From: Acanthaster planci
Lineage: Eukaryota > Echinodermata > Asteroidea > Valvatida > Acanthasteridae
Assembly: GCF_001949145.1 (NCBI RefSeq)
Contig: NW_019091369.1
Coordinates: forward strand, 446,347-499,370
Reading direction: 5' to 3'
DNA length: 53,024 bases
Shown: positions 36,061 through 49,559 of the stretch, in pieces
Layout of the letters: each line of letters starts with the position of its first letter
Numbering within the stretch: the stretch's first letter is position 1
Notes under the pieces: model-generated
The model's input: the letters and a program-made list of their open reading frames with translations, nothing else
Told to the model about the DNA's origin: nothing
Database searches by the model: none
Translations under genes and position numbers: made by a program

Positions 36061-39000
36061 TATGCGCAGTTCAGGTTTCTCCAAGTTGTTGGTTACGTTT
36101 GATGAACCCGATCCGGTTTAACTCATATGTATCCAGATTTTGAGAAAGCTGAAGAATTCCACGCGACTGGAAGATTACTGCAAATTGCACAGTGAAATAA
36201 AAATGTATTTCCATGATCATTTAAGGGACGCATGGGACATGAAGCGTGCAAAATGTGCAAGGTGTACTGCTCTGTAACCTGGGCAAAGCAAGGATCCCAT
36301 CGTCACTGTTATGGAGCACATAGATAGAAGAAAATATCATTCTGTTGTCTTACCATTTTTTTCTGTTTATGAGTGCTTGTAGATGATATCAATGATGTTT
36401 GATGTACAAGGCGGATTTTGTCTGGAATCTTGCGGAAAGTAACACGTGCAAATTGCGGTATTTAGTTTGATAAGACTCGGCCCGCGTATGTTCATAAGTG
36501 TCAACAAATACCTATTCTTCTTTCCATCGACTAGCCAAGAGAGACGTGAGGCCAAAGGTTAGGTTTCTCTCAGCAACTCGTTCAATACCAACGGTGACGA
36601 TGGTGATTCTTGGATGCGTAGGGATGGCACAAAACATGGCCTACTCGAGAGGCCACAAACATTGAAACGCCAACAGCTTCAGTGGAATTGCCGACTTGAA
36701 ATCTTGACAAACTGCATGTTACCGACATTAAAGCCGAAGAAAATTACTAATCTCATTTGTGACAACGTAACTGTCCTTTAGCATTGACCGTACATCATCC
36801 ACTTGTGGACCAATGGGAAATAGATTGGTACTCGCTTTATTTTCTTTTCTTATTCGCCTCACTCAATTGGCCTCAGCTCAATCGCTCGGGCAAGTGCGAT
36901 CGAACCACGGCCGTAAAATTTGAGCGAGTGCAGGCGGATTGATAGCTCTCGGAGAGGGCCTGTCCCTCCATGATTGCTTATTCCATAATTTTCTTCCACT
37001 GTAAATCACGTTAGAGTCGACAGTGCCTTTCTGCTCCTGATAACAACACTTATGAGCTAATTTACGAAGCTCGGGTATTTGAGAAATCACACTGTGGAAT
37101 TGGGCAGGTGAAAACTGTAACGTAAACGCCCGTCTGTTATTTGGGACATTTATAGATTGAAGCTCCTGAAAGGTTCCCTGTGTCCGGTCTTAGCCACCTT
37201 ATTTTGTTTCTTAAGGTTAATTCCAACCTATGTCTGCCGTGCAGAAACCAAGATTCTCATGTAAGTTTCTTAGATTTTGATAGTTCAAACTCTCTCAATT
37301 GTCTTTGTAGAAGCTGTCAGTATTGTGTGTGCGCTGTAAAACTGTATTTACAGATGCAATTTCAGTTGGCCAATTTCGGTTGTTACCGGAAATGTCCCAT
37401 TTCAATTACTGACATCAGCTGGTGTCCTGAAATAGGGAGTCCAATGAGCCTTGTGCAAACAACAGTGGGTGGTTTTTATGCGTGTATTTGACTTAATGTT
37501 ACAGGAGAGTATTCCTAGTGTAGTTTATGGGATTGTAACAAAATACTCTAATGCAATCTATTCTAGAATCCCTCAGAGCACGGAGTTCCTACCTGTATGC
37601 CCAGAGTGGTTCTTCCTGTTCTGTTGAAGAGGTGCTGCTACCACGATGTGGGCACAGTTTGAAGCAAGTTTGTTTTTAGGAAAGTAGGTCAACAAATTGT
37701 GGGCAAATCCATGTTGTAGTATTTATTTCATAGGCTGTCATGTTATCATATCCTCTACCAGTACATGTGATATGTGTACATCGCATGTACGGTAACAGAT
37801 GTATGGCTCATATTGCATGACATCGAGTGTTATCATTCTTTGAAGTAATTATTCCCCTGGGATCGAGGAAATCTCATTTATATTGCGAGGAATATCACCA
37901 TAAATAACAACCATTGCTGTAAGTCTGCACTTTTGAAAATAACTTTTAGAAATATGATGTATATTGGATGAACATACCGTCAACATGGTTTGCCCAAATC
38001 CAAAATTTATAGAGGTAACAACGGCGTTTGGTGTCGTCATTTTATCGTTGTAAACATGACACAGTACCCTTGTCGGCAAAATTAAGAAATTACTAATGCG
38101 ATCTCGTGAAATGATTATGATCTCAACACACCGATAGGCCTACATGTGAAGCAAAACCCAAGATTGGTCTGCAGGAAAGGAGAATAATGTGCGCTGTCAT
38201 AAACATTTCACACAGAACAAAATTGACCGTTTTGTGTCCCAATACAACCAACGTCCCATATAGTTCTTGGAATGCGACGTCTTATTTAAAATGAAATTCA
38301 GTTTTCTGCATTGTTCTTTTTGAAGCCGTTTTATAGTTGTTGGGAAATAATTTTAAGAAATAAAATACCAAGTGTAACGTTTGGTATTTTTGAAATGTTA
38401 CATGTTCAGCTGCTATCTACATGCATAACCTAACTGAAATTGGTCCTGGTACTGTGACAGGAAAGGAACACCGCAAAATGTCCAGTGTCAAATTAATATG
38501 ACGTGTACTGACAAGTGGCTCAAATAACACGTGGTGTTAACCGAACACCTCAATTGGTGCAGAACACAAAATGAAGGGTAGAAGACAAATGGTCCTGTGT
38601 CAGTATTTGGGGAGGACCAAGGGTCTTGTCATTTGGGTTTTGGTACCTGAAACGTGCGGATTTTCTGAAGTAAGCACAGACTGATTGTCAGTAAAGAACT
38701 AAAACATTTCCGAGGATTTTCATGGCTGCCATCTTGCAGGCCAGAGATTTGGTCCACAGGCATGCGTGGAGGATGTTTCCCTGTGGAACAAAAGAACTGC
38801 CCTTAAAGATGGCTTCCACGTAGAGCCTCTATCACTCGTCGCAGTTTGCCCAGCTGAGCTTTCCATTACATCAGCTTCTTTACAGCAAATTGATATCAAA
38901 AGGTCTGGGTTTTTCATCAAGATTTGAACTAATTTCGTGCTTATTATACGGCAGAAAAAACTATAGATATTTCTTTAATTTTGTGGTGCTTCGACATTTT

Positions 39001-41475
39001 GAATGCACGGTTCTAAAAATGACATTGTGCTCGATTTGTCATATTTATTTCATGACATTTTGGTTCAACTGTCCATTCTCAAATGAAGTCATTACAGCAG
39101 GCCCTTTTGGCATCCCAAAAGCGATTTTTGACCACTTGGCCTTTGGAATATTGAATTTAGATATTAATTCCGCACAAAGAAGGATAACGACGCTGCCCAA
39201 CACTGAACTCTGACCGGGCTTTCCACCCACTGAAAATTACAACCGATCTGCACCGGCGCGCCCGTATTTCTTGAGTCAACTCCACTCACCGCCGCACACA
39301 AATCACTCGCCATAGGAAAATTTTCCCAAAGCAGGGTGAAATTCAACTCTATCATTAGAAGATTGATTTCCACATTTATAATAAACGCCAGAGACGCAGA
39401 GGACCCGATGGGGACTGGTTGCTAGCCGACTCTTTTTTTTTTCTCTCTCTCTCTCTCTCTCTTTTTTCTTTCATTTTCGGTGTTACACAAGAATTTCATT
39501 TACTGGGTCCCGTAGCAGTCACGGGCTTAGTCCCCAGTCGATCGGGCGTAGCATTCACGAGTTGCCGGCCCCTATGAATCTTACCCGGCGCTGGCAGGTA
39601 ATCTCGCCAGATCGAAGATTTGTGATCGGAATTTTTCATTTTTTGGTTGCTTTCTTCGCTGCCTGATCCCATCACCCCGTGATTGGGGTGTCTCGCTGTA
39701 TGGAGGGGGGGGGGTATTGATAGGGAGGCCACTGGATGAAACGTATGGGGAGAAGAGCGAAACACAAGGCGGTGTTTATAAACATATTTCCCGGTGTATA
39801 CACGCAACCGGCCGGCTGACTTTTCGTTTCTAATTCCGGAAATTAAAAATGAAGCAAAAGAGTCTAAACCTTCTTGACGAAGAACTTTTTTAGAAAAAAG
39901 GGAAAATGAGTCAGGGAAAATTAATGGCCGTTAAGTTATGCGTCGGGCCACTTTCACCACTCCGTCCTTCTATGCAAAATTGTACATCGGCCTTTTACCG
40001 GCAGTTTGTGATAACACTTCGATATTTTATTTCAAATGCTATCAGACTGGGTTTATTATAATTCAGACTTGCTAATGGTTTATCTTTAAAGTAGTTTAAA
40101 CATATTATGTATGATTTAACGGAAAAAAAGTTTTTTTTTACAAGTTCAGACTTTTTGGAAGAGTTACTTTTTTTCTTGCTGAAATTGCTCTGCAAAGACC
40201 ATGTGCTTCTGGCCTGCCATGTAAATGCAGGGAAAAGGAACGATACTAAAAACTCGGATGACGGACCACTTGTCTGACAACAAACTTAGTTGTGGTTTGA
40301 TCAAGAGATAAAACCATCCTATGTTTTAATTAAAACTTAGCACCAAATTTCTGGATTTGATGTGCCTTTTTTCATGGAAGCTGAAAGGCGAACAAGGGGA
40401 GGGAAGTGTTTGAACTACTTAACATTAAATCGCAATACCACTGACCTAAAGTTGGGAATAGTATTTCTGAGAAACAGTTCAACCTTGCTTGAAGTAGCAT
40501 GCATCTTATGCACGAGTCGGCCATTAATTAGTAGCCAAAGTATGCCCCGATAATTTGTATTCGAAAATGATTCTTTGGCGGAAAAGTATTGATCAACTTC
40601 GTGTTCTGATCAATCATTCTATGTGAGGGTTCGAATGTCATTCAACTCCCCCCCCCAAAAAAAAATGCAGCCAGGATTTTGAAAGCGAAGACAACCCTAC
40701 ATTAAATAGTCTGGCTTCCTTACCATACAAAAATGTACATGTACAGCCGATGATGTGGATCCAGTAAGAATGAACAGCTTTCAAAACGACCATGTCGCAA
40801 TAAGTCATAGACAGCGACTGAGCATCGACTAATGGTGACCGTACACGAAGAGAAAACACACTAAGCCTGTCATTATACGGAGGAATTTCAGACGTTTGGG
40901 GTTGTCCTTTGTGGGCGCCGATCGCCTCATTTCCTGAACCAATTATCGGTTGATCCAATGTCTCTTCGGCCACATCACCACTAAGACTTTCCCCCCATCC
41001 TGGAAGCACCTCATGGGGGCTCCTGGGACTGTAATCCTCTTCAAAACAATTCAATCAAGAAAGATCACCCAGCATTATTTCGCACCTTGTCAACGATAAT
41101 TAAAATCTTGTGTCCACACAATGCATATTGTTTTCGGCAGCTTCTCTAGCGTTTGAGTCTGAGTTCCTAAATCAGATCATGGCCCTAAGGCAAAACAGGT
41201 GGAAGTAGCTAGAACTATCTGGATTATGGCCACTTTAACTGCAGACTTAACTATTAAAACTTTGATACAGGGAATACAGTTGTAACTGCTACTCAACTGT
41301 GGTAGTTAAGTACTTTTTTCCGAGCACTGAGTACTGCCGAGTACTTCGATTTCCAAGTACAATGAAAGTCCGAGTATGCTGCCAAAATACCAACCCTATA
41401 ATTTTTTTAATCATAAACAGCAAGATTGCGCAAATTGGTGCAAACTGGATGGTAGTTCGATTTAACTTGCACACT
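36061..41475. other. Upstream intergenic region, middle part
   Basis: No recognisable gene. The longest frame, 138 codons on the minus strand (40638-41054), begins MNCFEEDYSPRSPHEV and shows no domain; it may be chance or a fragment of an unknown exon. C and A runs (CCCCCCCCC then AAAAAAAAA) lie at about 40649-40666, echoing a similar run at about 17995-18010 in the intron. 39.5-39.8 kb is GC-richer with a ten-G run near 39.71 kb. Confidence 0.5.
39431..39472. repeat. Polypyrimidine tract with (TC)n microsatellite
   Basis: A 42-bp pure T/C run with (TC)10 at about 39442-39461, bounded by T-runs. A shorter CT run lies at about 5371-5382. Confidence 0.95.
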
Positions 41476-41626
41476 AAGGCCAGTTCTACTTCTGGCCAAT
41501 GTAAAAACAAAGCGAATTTGACACTACGAAAGATTCCCAGCAAAATTTCGCTCGAGGGAGAGTGTTCAACTTTTGCGAATCGCAGCGCGAATATTTGATC
41601 TGACGCGCCAAGTATGAACTGGCCTT
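41476..41626. mobile_element. MITE-like non-autonomous DNA transposon (about 150 bp)
   Basis: The two ends are inverted: AAGGCCAGTTC at 41476-41486 and GAACTGGCCTT at 41616-41626, with similarity running a few bases inward (TACTT/AAGTA). The interior is CpG-rich, without coding capacity, and unlike the AT-rich flanks. The overlapping open frames on both strands are therefore repeat by-products. Flanks TAA and TTTA hint at a 3-bp target duplication, but this is not clean. Superfamily not assigned. Confidence 0.6.
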
Positions 41627-44600
41627 TACGCTTCATGGATGGTTTGCCATTAGCACTTAGCTTTTGGCCTGGTTTCGGAATCAAGCATAATTATTTTTCC
41701 CCTTACTTGGAACGCAGCTTTAAATTAAATCCAAACTATTTTAGCATAAGACTGCAGTCTATTTAAAAATGCTACTTCTAACCATGCAGTATCTAAAATC
41801 CTGTTAATGTAAAGCTAACAGGAAATTTAGGTACAAATGAAGTAGTTAAAATCTAAATATCTAATGCAGGAATGTTTCCAAACTCCTTCAGCAAATGCTG
41901 CCATAATGATTTTATTGACTTTAAACTATAAAACAATCCGCGAATTGGCACACATTGACGGTGATAGTGTCCCTTTCAACCATGGCATCTTCACATGTCG
42001 AATGGCAGGTCTACAGCTTCTTTAAACGTACATTGTACATTGTTCAACGGGTCTGGAATCCTTTTTTACAACGCGGCGCCTCTCAACATCTCTCAAAAAT
42101 ACTTGATTGACGCAGGATAGGACGATTTGAACAAACAAACATATCGTTTCAAAATACGCGATTAAACACAATGATACTATTGTTAGGTCATCCTCAAGGT
42201 CTAAACAGAAAACCTTGAGAACTCTCCACGCCGTTGATTTGCAGCAAGATTGTTACGTTTACTCTCATTTTGCGTTTACTAAACAAACTCTGGCTCATAA
42301 TTATTTCCATCCGTCATTGAAACGTTTAAAACTGGACTCAGTGTCTCCATGAAAATAGTGTGAAGCGACTGCCTTGGTGGTAGCTTTCTCACCGGTCCGT
42401 TGGCCGGCGGTTGAAGCCGCAACGAGCCAGCGGTAGTGGGTACGCTCACATACAACCCGCCCAAACAAATTTTACGATCGCCTTTTTACTGCCGTCTCGT
42501 CGTTTTATGGGCCAGCATATGGCCCAATGGAGGAATTTTCGGCGAAGAACAAAGGGGTAGGGGGTCAGGGAGCATCCATGGGGCTAGATTATGCGCCTTC
42601 CCTGCACCCTGAAATAAAACCAGGGGTGCGTGTGAGCTGGAGACCAGACCCACAACGACAACTCGAGTTTCTGTTTGTTCAAGTCTGCAGGAACGCCGTA
42701 CATTTATTTGTACTTGCTCCATTCGCACGGAGTTAATATTAACAGAATGCTGCTAATCCTCGCCATATATCCATTGAAAGGAATTTCGAAAGTGTCAAAA
42801 GTCTGACATTTATGACAGAAGCGCTGTGCACTGGTCCCTCTTTTCTTTCCTGTGTATATTAAACTGCATTTGCCTTCAGCGCAATTAAATGTACAGTAAA
42901 CGGCAAGATGCCACAGAGATACTTTTACTGTGAATTATACAGCTAGGAACACAGTCATGAACAGATAGTTATTGGTTTTTACCTTAGTTTAAGTCCAGAT
43001 TCAACAAGGGCAGTCGAAAACTTCCATTCTTGTCACCCGATTTCAATTGAGGACTTGCTGGTTTGTATGTCTTGAGTAGGCCCCTATAGATACTACGTAG
43101 TCACGAGGCATATGATCGAATCAGTTACACCCCCCTTACTGGATAATGGTAACCCGATAATATGTCCACTGTTTTTTTGGTTTATCAGCAGAAATATTTC
43201 TAATACCGTTATGACGACTTAACTCCCTAAATATATTTCTCTCGTTGCAAGGCCCATGATTTGCACCACCGAAGAACCTACTGTTTCTTGTAGACTATTG
43301 CCTATGACCGCACAAATCTGTAGTCTCGATGAAATAAGAAAATCCATCAATAAAATGTAATTGGATTGCCAATTAATACATGGGTTGTATACCAATCAGA
43401 TCATTTCCACTCGATGCTTTTTTTTGGGGAGGGGTTAAAATGCAGAACGCATTAAATAGAAAAGTTAACTTTTTGGATCTGTATTGTACAGGATGATGGT
43501 CAGTCAAAGACATTAGGAATCCTAACATGGCCCCAACCCAGTTTTCCCTGCATCACCATGAACCACGCAATCTCTGTGGGAATTTCGAGATGCCTTGCGC
43601 ATGTTTTGACACCAAATTTGTTGGATTTATTGTTCTCGCCAGATGACACTTTCCAGCAGGATGCCGAGAAATCTTGCATTGTTTTGTTTTTCTGTTTTTC
43701 GACGACTGTTCACGGGAAAATTGATGCCTCGCGGACGGAGATGTGAAATACTAACCACCATTACTAATGTATTTTTTCACAGACCAAAACCTCGCTGATT
43801 CACAAATGTTTAAACGTCAGTCCAAGGTAGGTCTGAGTTGATGTGGTGTAAGATTACTGGTCATTGCCACAGGACTCACACTTGTGAATGCATTTGGAAT
43901 CAGAATGACCCATGAGGTGATTTCTCCAGTGGTTTTTATTAAAGCATTCTTGGGAGGACGAGAAAGCGATGCAGATCGACACTGAGCCATCCTTGAGTAG
44001 TGGTTTCGGACGCTCCTTGAGTGTCCTGGTGATCTTGACGTTCCCTGCGGTAAATATCGACACTCTTCACCGGACCACCCTCAGAGATGTAAACACATTC
44101 TTCTTACAAATGGTTAAATCATTAATCCTTATCAGTGTTGCAATGCAGAGAAAAGCCAACAGACCTGCCACAATTTTACCAGAACCCTGTTACTAAAGCA
44201 AAAAAAATTCACATCTGAATGTCACGTGACTGCGCGTTATTATTACTGTATAAACGCCCAAGTTTCTTTCTTGTTTTTCAAGTGTAAGTTAGAAAAATTA
44301 TAGTTTATGATTGGTCAGTAATTTAAAGGGTTTCTATGTGAAATAGTGACTGGCAGTATTAGGATCTGAACCTGGAGGGGGCTTGAGAATCAAGAGCTAT
44401 CTGGGGGGCGGAAAAATTCTGGTGTTCCCCCACCCGACAAATCCTAAGTGCGCCACTATTGATAGTTGAAATTAAGGATAAGAAAGCAAAGGGCATTTGC
44501 ACGATGTTAAAACGACCATCTTGCTCAGAAGGTTCCAGCACCAAATCATCGAGATTAAGCGATTCATCTTGGTAATTCAGGCTTAGTAATGGGTATTGTA

Positions 44601-46364
44601 ACTATATGTGAGCCTCTCATTCGAAGAGCAACACTTCTGTGGTCTACCGTCCCTCCATGACCGTATAAAGGAAGGACTACACAAAGCACGTTCCTAGGAG
44701 AATCTTCCCGTATCGATGGGCATGTACAGTCCCGTCCATTTGAGCTTTTTCCCCCATGAGGAGATCCACAGAATTAATGGCTACAACACCATTAATGTAC
44801 TGTCACAATGACTTAATGTGATGTCACAATTTCTCCTTTGCCCTCACAGATCCCTCGGCTCGGTAGTATATTATTTCAATGGAACACAATAATCCTCCTT
44901 TTCTCGGCCTGGGAAATGAAAGTACTAGACATCAGGTAAAATGAAGAAAGGCAATCTTTTGTATTGGCAGAACGATATTTCATCAGGGCACTGCGTGTGC
45001 TTTTGTCTTCTTAAAACTAGCCTAATTTTAGCTTCAGACCAAAGAGGAAAAGGTACAGTGAAACGTGGCCTTCTCCACAGTACAGAAAACTTCACAAGTA
45101 TGTTTCTTCCATATGTGCGATTAAAGAAATCAACGCAACATATGAGAATTAGTAATGTCTAAAATGGAATCTGTTGTTGGTTCATTCTCCTGTTTGAAGA
45201 CTTTAGGCCTACCCCTTTTGAATGGCTCTTTTAGCAACCTATTATGAAAAGGATTAAATGAATTCGACATGATATGTTATTTGAAAATATTGGGAAATAT
45301 CTTATAATTTTATAATATCGATCGGGGAAGAGCTTTGTTTAGAAAAAATCAGAGCGCACTCCAAATTTTGGAGGACTTTTAGATCCCCTTCAATTTTTCC
45401 AACAGTTAAAATTTACTTCATGTAAACCTGAGAAACTTGGAACTATACAATTTGGCGTAGAAAGAATTCGAATTAGACCAAAAGAAACATCACTCTTTTG
45501 AAATTACAGAGTTCTTGAAATGTTTTATTTAAACGGGGGTTGAAATTAAAATTCCAGAACGTTTGCCCTTTCCTTTCAATAACTCCCTTGGATATCATAC
45601 TTTAGTCAATGATACCCCTGTCCTCCACTGGGTGTCATATTGTAACACTTTTTCGCGCCAAAACTGCAAGACTGGTCCCCGACACCAAGTAAATCATATC
45701 TATGCAACACTTGTTTCGTAAATGTCAGGCTAGTGGCCGGCCCGAATTAAATCACACGGAACCGGGTCAAACGAAAACTGTACGGATCAAACTGGGTTAG
45801 GTATCTCGACCGAAAAAAAGAGCTTCGGGAACGGCCGTGAATCTAGCGACAGCTGCCGTCACGGATTGTTAGCGATTTGATCTCAGCGAAATCAGCGCCC
45901 ACTTGCTCGGCCTCCATTAACATCAATACTAATAAAGACGCAATTATTTTTTATTACTATAACGTGTATTACTTCGTATACGGCAGTATTGAGAGAGATT
46001 TCACGGTGGGTTCACGATACAGTGATTTACTAGCTCTTCAATGGGACAGTACTTGAATTAAGTCATCATGTTTTTAAAATTACTTTTTCGCTTGATTCTC
46101 CCCCACTTGTGCAACAATTGAGCAAATCATGATGGATAACATGTCCCGATAATTGTCCTTTATTATAAATTGTACAACAACCTTTCAAGCCAATGGGTAT
46201 AAGGTATCCGACCGTGGAACTGCCCTAACTTCTATTTTACACAGCCGTCGATTTTTTTTTTACATATAGCCTATAGTTTTCCTTTACTGAACTTTTAGCA
46301 ATGTGGGTGAACCAATATAATTAATAATCTTTATTAATCATGAATTATTAATAACAAATGTCAG
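41627..46364. other. Upstream intergenic region between the MITE and the SINE
   Basis: No gene seen. 42.36-42.70 kb and 45.72-45.92 kb are GC-richer. The latter has CACGGAACCGGGTC and CGGTCGAG-type CpG words and a TAATAAAG, so it could be regulatory. The rest is AT-rich. Short frames have no known domain. Confidence 0.5.
44363..44460 (-). repeat. Probable old dispersed repeat fragment
   Basis: On the minus strand it begins AATAGTGGCGCACTTAGGAT, then G-rich and C-rich runs (GGGTGGGGG, CCGCCCCCC, CCCCCTCC). This is the style of decayed non-LTR or SINE repeat ends with 'TAGTGGCG...AGGAT' in marine invertebrates. Resemblance from memory only; no coding sequence. Confidence 0.35.
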
Positions 46365-46722
46365 GTTGGCAAGGTAGTTCTTTCTTCGCCTTCCCGGGTT
46401 CGAATCCCGGCCCAGTCCACGTGTGGATTGGGTTTTCAGTCCCTACCTGATTCCGTGGGTTTTACCCAAAATATTCCTCTGGGGTTTTCCTCCCACCTCT
46501 AAAACTGTAACTGCTTCTTACTGTCTCCTCTTTACTGATGTTGGTGAATGTGGGTCGTATGGCGGCTGCCTGAGCTGCCCTTGTATGCCATCGGCTCAAC
46601 CATGTGTAGATGTATTCATTGTTCCACGCTTAATGTCTTCATTGTACAGCGCATTTGAACATATCTATATGAAATTTGCGCCTTATAAAATGAATAAATT
46701 TTTATTAATTATTATAATTATT
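46365..46722 (+). mobile_element. tRNA-derived SINE
   Basis: The 5' head has an A-box-like TGGCAAGGTAG (46367-46377) and an exact B box GGTTCGAATCC (46397-46407). A body with GGTTTTCCTCCCACC and CTAAAACTG follows, then a 3' tail with GCGC...CTATATGAAATTTGCGCC and an AT-rich ATTATT-type end, the tail style of many invertebrate SINEs. The near-matching flanks AATGTCAGG (46357-46365) and AATGTCAAG (46723-46731) may be target-site duplications. A 104-codon frame across it is a by-product of the repeat. The family is not identified. Confidence 0.75.
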
Positions 46723-49436
46723 AATGTCAAGGGCTAAGTGACATCAATACTTTCACAATACCCAATCTACCCAGGCTTGTACTCACTGAGCATAGGTTGT
46801 TTGGACTTAAAGTGTATTTATGAACTGATTTGGGTAATTCACTGTCCTTTCTTGAACATTTACCATTGTTAGATATAAAAATGGTCAATGTAATATCTGG
46901 CGAAACCACAACTTATATAAGTGGCCGATAAACCAAAAAAGTTACAAATTCTCAGACGCGCTACACTGAACGAACTGTATATTTCCTTTGCTGTAATTTC
47001 CTTTCATGAAATACCGTCTGGCCTTTTTGCGCATTCGAACATCCAGTGTTTTTAAATTATTCTTCATGAAGCACCTTCTACTAGCAGCACACTGCTTTCT
47101 CTTCAGCAAGGAAATATTTTTGGGCTCCATATTTGGCACGAGAATGCAAAGCTGTTTCTTTGTAAAAATCTTTTCATCTGACTTGTGTAGAATGATGACA
47201 TAAAACCAGTCGGTTTGCACGTTTAATGGTGTGTTGTTGTTCAACATCTTCGGTTTTTCATGCCGTTCCTTACTGCTAATGTTATGTCATTCCAGGCACG
47301 CACTCAAGACAAGATTTGACGAGTTTTCTGGCCGTGCCGATCTGTGGACGCTTTCCATTTCGACAATCTCAAAGCGCTGTTCTGTACACAATGTATTCCA
47401 ATAATGGGAGGATTATTCATTGGCAATCCTTATGTCAATCAATAATGAAATATCAAGAGCAAACGTTTGATTCTGACAGTCTGATTGGATATTGAAACTC
47501 AGTTATTCTTTCCCATTCAGACAAGCATTGAGGAAGGCCCTGTTCAAATGTTTCAGTACATCGTTGCGACGAAAAATGACTTTCAGCGTTCACATTTTGA
47601 GGGTAATTATGCATTCGTGTTATTGATACTTCAAATAACAAATCTTAAGTTCTTCATGGTCGATTATGTTTCGTTGTTTTTCCCTCCCATGGGACTTTTT
47701 CAGACTCCGCCCCCTCGATCCTGGCTACGTCTTCGGCAATCGTCTTCCAATTAACAAGATGGTCTTGGCCCCGTTTCACTGAAGACCGAAACGCCGCCAC
47801 AAGGCGCGTGCCATTTTTCAACCTGTCCTGGGCCATAGCTCCGCCGATAAAACAGTTTAACGACCGGCGTCGCTGGGCCGTTGTGCGGGGTCCGTGGCCC
47901 GATGGCCGCGGAGTCTAAGGAGGCCGCTGTGTCTCTACAGCTTAAGATTTCCCCAATCTCTCCCCGGGAAAGAAAATAGTCTGATTGATTTTACATGCGA
48001 CGTGTATTCTATTCAATTTATTTTATTGCCAGGATTACAGTCAGAGTGGAAATGATTGAAGAAAAAGAAAATGAATCGGGGACAAGTCGTAAATGAAGTG
48101 GTTTTATCATCAAATACCTGCCTTGCATTCTACTTTTTGTTACCTAGCTACTGCCATTCGCTGGGAGTCGTTTTAAATCATTATTACCCCTAATATGCAG
48201 CACTCACCCAATGCGACAGAGACACAGCACGCTGTTTCTGTGGAAATTATCACACGCTTCAAGGCAACTAAACTTTAAAAGGTGGGTGGTACCATCTTAA
48301 GCACAAAAACCCTCAAGTTAGTTCTCAGCAGAACCTTTCTCAAACTAAGCTGGAGCTTCTGATCAAAATTCTCCTATGAAGCAAACACCAGAAAATCCTT
48401 ACCTTGAGGATTTAGTCTAGCATTATTCTAGCTTTTTACATCTTTTGATAAAAAAAACCATCTCGCCCCGTGACTAAAAGGGCTGTTGAAATTATTAAAC
48501 TCGCATTAGTTTGAACTCAAGCGCTGAACACATTGTGGATTTGAAAAAAACCAGATTAATCGTCTAGCTCTCAAGATGCACAACAAAGACGAACCACAAC
48601 ATCAAGTTGGAAGGAGGTTTTCCTGCTTAACAAACAAATGAAAGGAGCGATGTGCTGCGGAAAACCAAAATTAAAAGCCTCATGAAGAGAATTCAAAGAT
48701 GTTAAAGATGTTAACAGGATTTTAAGTGATACCCTATCTTCGTTCTGTATGACCAGTTTACTGGAATTACTCCAGCAGAATTTTCATGCGATGAAACGAG
48801 AACTATCAGGCTCTAGGATATTTGCCTATTGAGGTTTTGAAAGACGCTAAAATGTACAGGGATATGTTACGATACTTTAACAATTTCAGGAATCATCTTG
48901 CAGGATCATGTTTAACTATCCCTTTTAGAATTTGCATGTCATTGCCAAGTTAAGGGGATATGAACAGCCAGAGGCATATAAACCATTGGCTCGGAGTGTT
49001 TCTAGCTAAATGCTGTCAACTGTTAAACAAACATGCATTAATGTTTTGTGTTTTTGGTCCAAATTATTAAAAAAAAATTACCTTCTGAAGTTTTCACAGC
49101 ATCATCCCAGTAGTGATATAAACGCATCGGTAATGAGAATTCCTAAACTATATGCAACTTGCAGGCCCCCCCCCCGCTTTTTCCCTGGTTCTTGTGTCTT
49201 ATCGGGTCCCATTTTGATTTGAAATTCTATTTTACAGTCGTCCTTTTCTTGGCCTGTGTGTTGGTTACTGTTTATTTTGTGTTCCCTTTTTGCTCTTTAC
49301 ACAACAGGGGCTAGACGAACGGGACAGGTGCCGTGAATGCTACCCGAAGACCAGCTATAAACCAAGAGCGGCCTCGATGAGTGCTGGCCTAATGATATAA
49401 ATAGGGTAGCAAGACGCAGAGTTATAAAGCGGTGTA
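46723..49436. other. Upstream intergenic region with a CpG-rich patch at 47.69-47.96 kb
   Basis: Mostly AT-rich with no recognised gene. 47690-47960 is distinctly CpG-rich (CGGCGTCGCTGGGCCG, GATGGCCGCGGAG). On its minus strand is a 60-codon frame starting MAQDRLKNGTRLVAAF, which I do not recognise and treat as unproven. GTCGTAAA, a posterior-Hox-type octamer, lies at 48086-48093. Confidence 0.45.
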
Positions 49437-49559
49437 CTGAATACTTGGCTACGACCAGCACTAACACGCACGTCTGTTGGAGAACAGCAGCAGCCGCTGA
49501 ATACTTGGCTACGACCAGCACTAACACGCACGTCTGTTGGAGAACAGCAGCAGCCGCTG
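49437..49559. repeat. Exact tandem duplication, 60-bp unit, two copies
   Basis: Positions 49437-49496 and 49497-49556 are identical base for base, and CTG carries on into a third unit before the match breaks at 49560 (G against A at 49500). The unit starts CTGAATACTTGG, includes AACACGCACG and ends in CAGCAGCAGCCG. It falls inside a 76-codon minus-strand frame that I do not regard as a gene. Perfect identity implies a recent event, a polymorphic minisatellite or an assembly artefact. Confidence 0.97.

Noticed and set aside
40638-41054. 138-codon minus-strand frame as a gene
   Set aside because: No recognisable domain, no clear splice or promoter context, and one end runs into a C/A homopolymer.
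41289-41684. 131-codon minus-strand and 99-codon plus-strand frames
   Set aside because: Both span the MITE-like element; the frames are by-products of the repeat.
46423-46737. 104-codon plus-strand frame
   Set aside because: Lies entirely within and just past the SINE.
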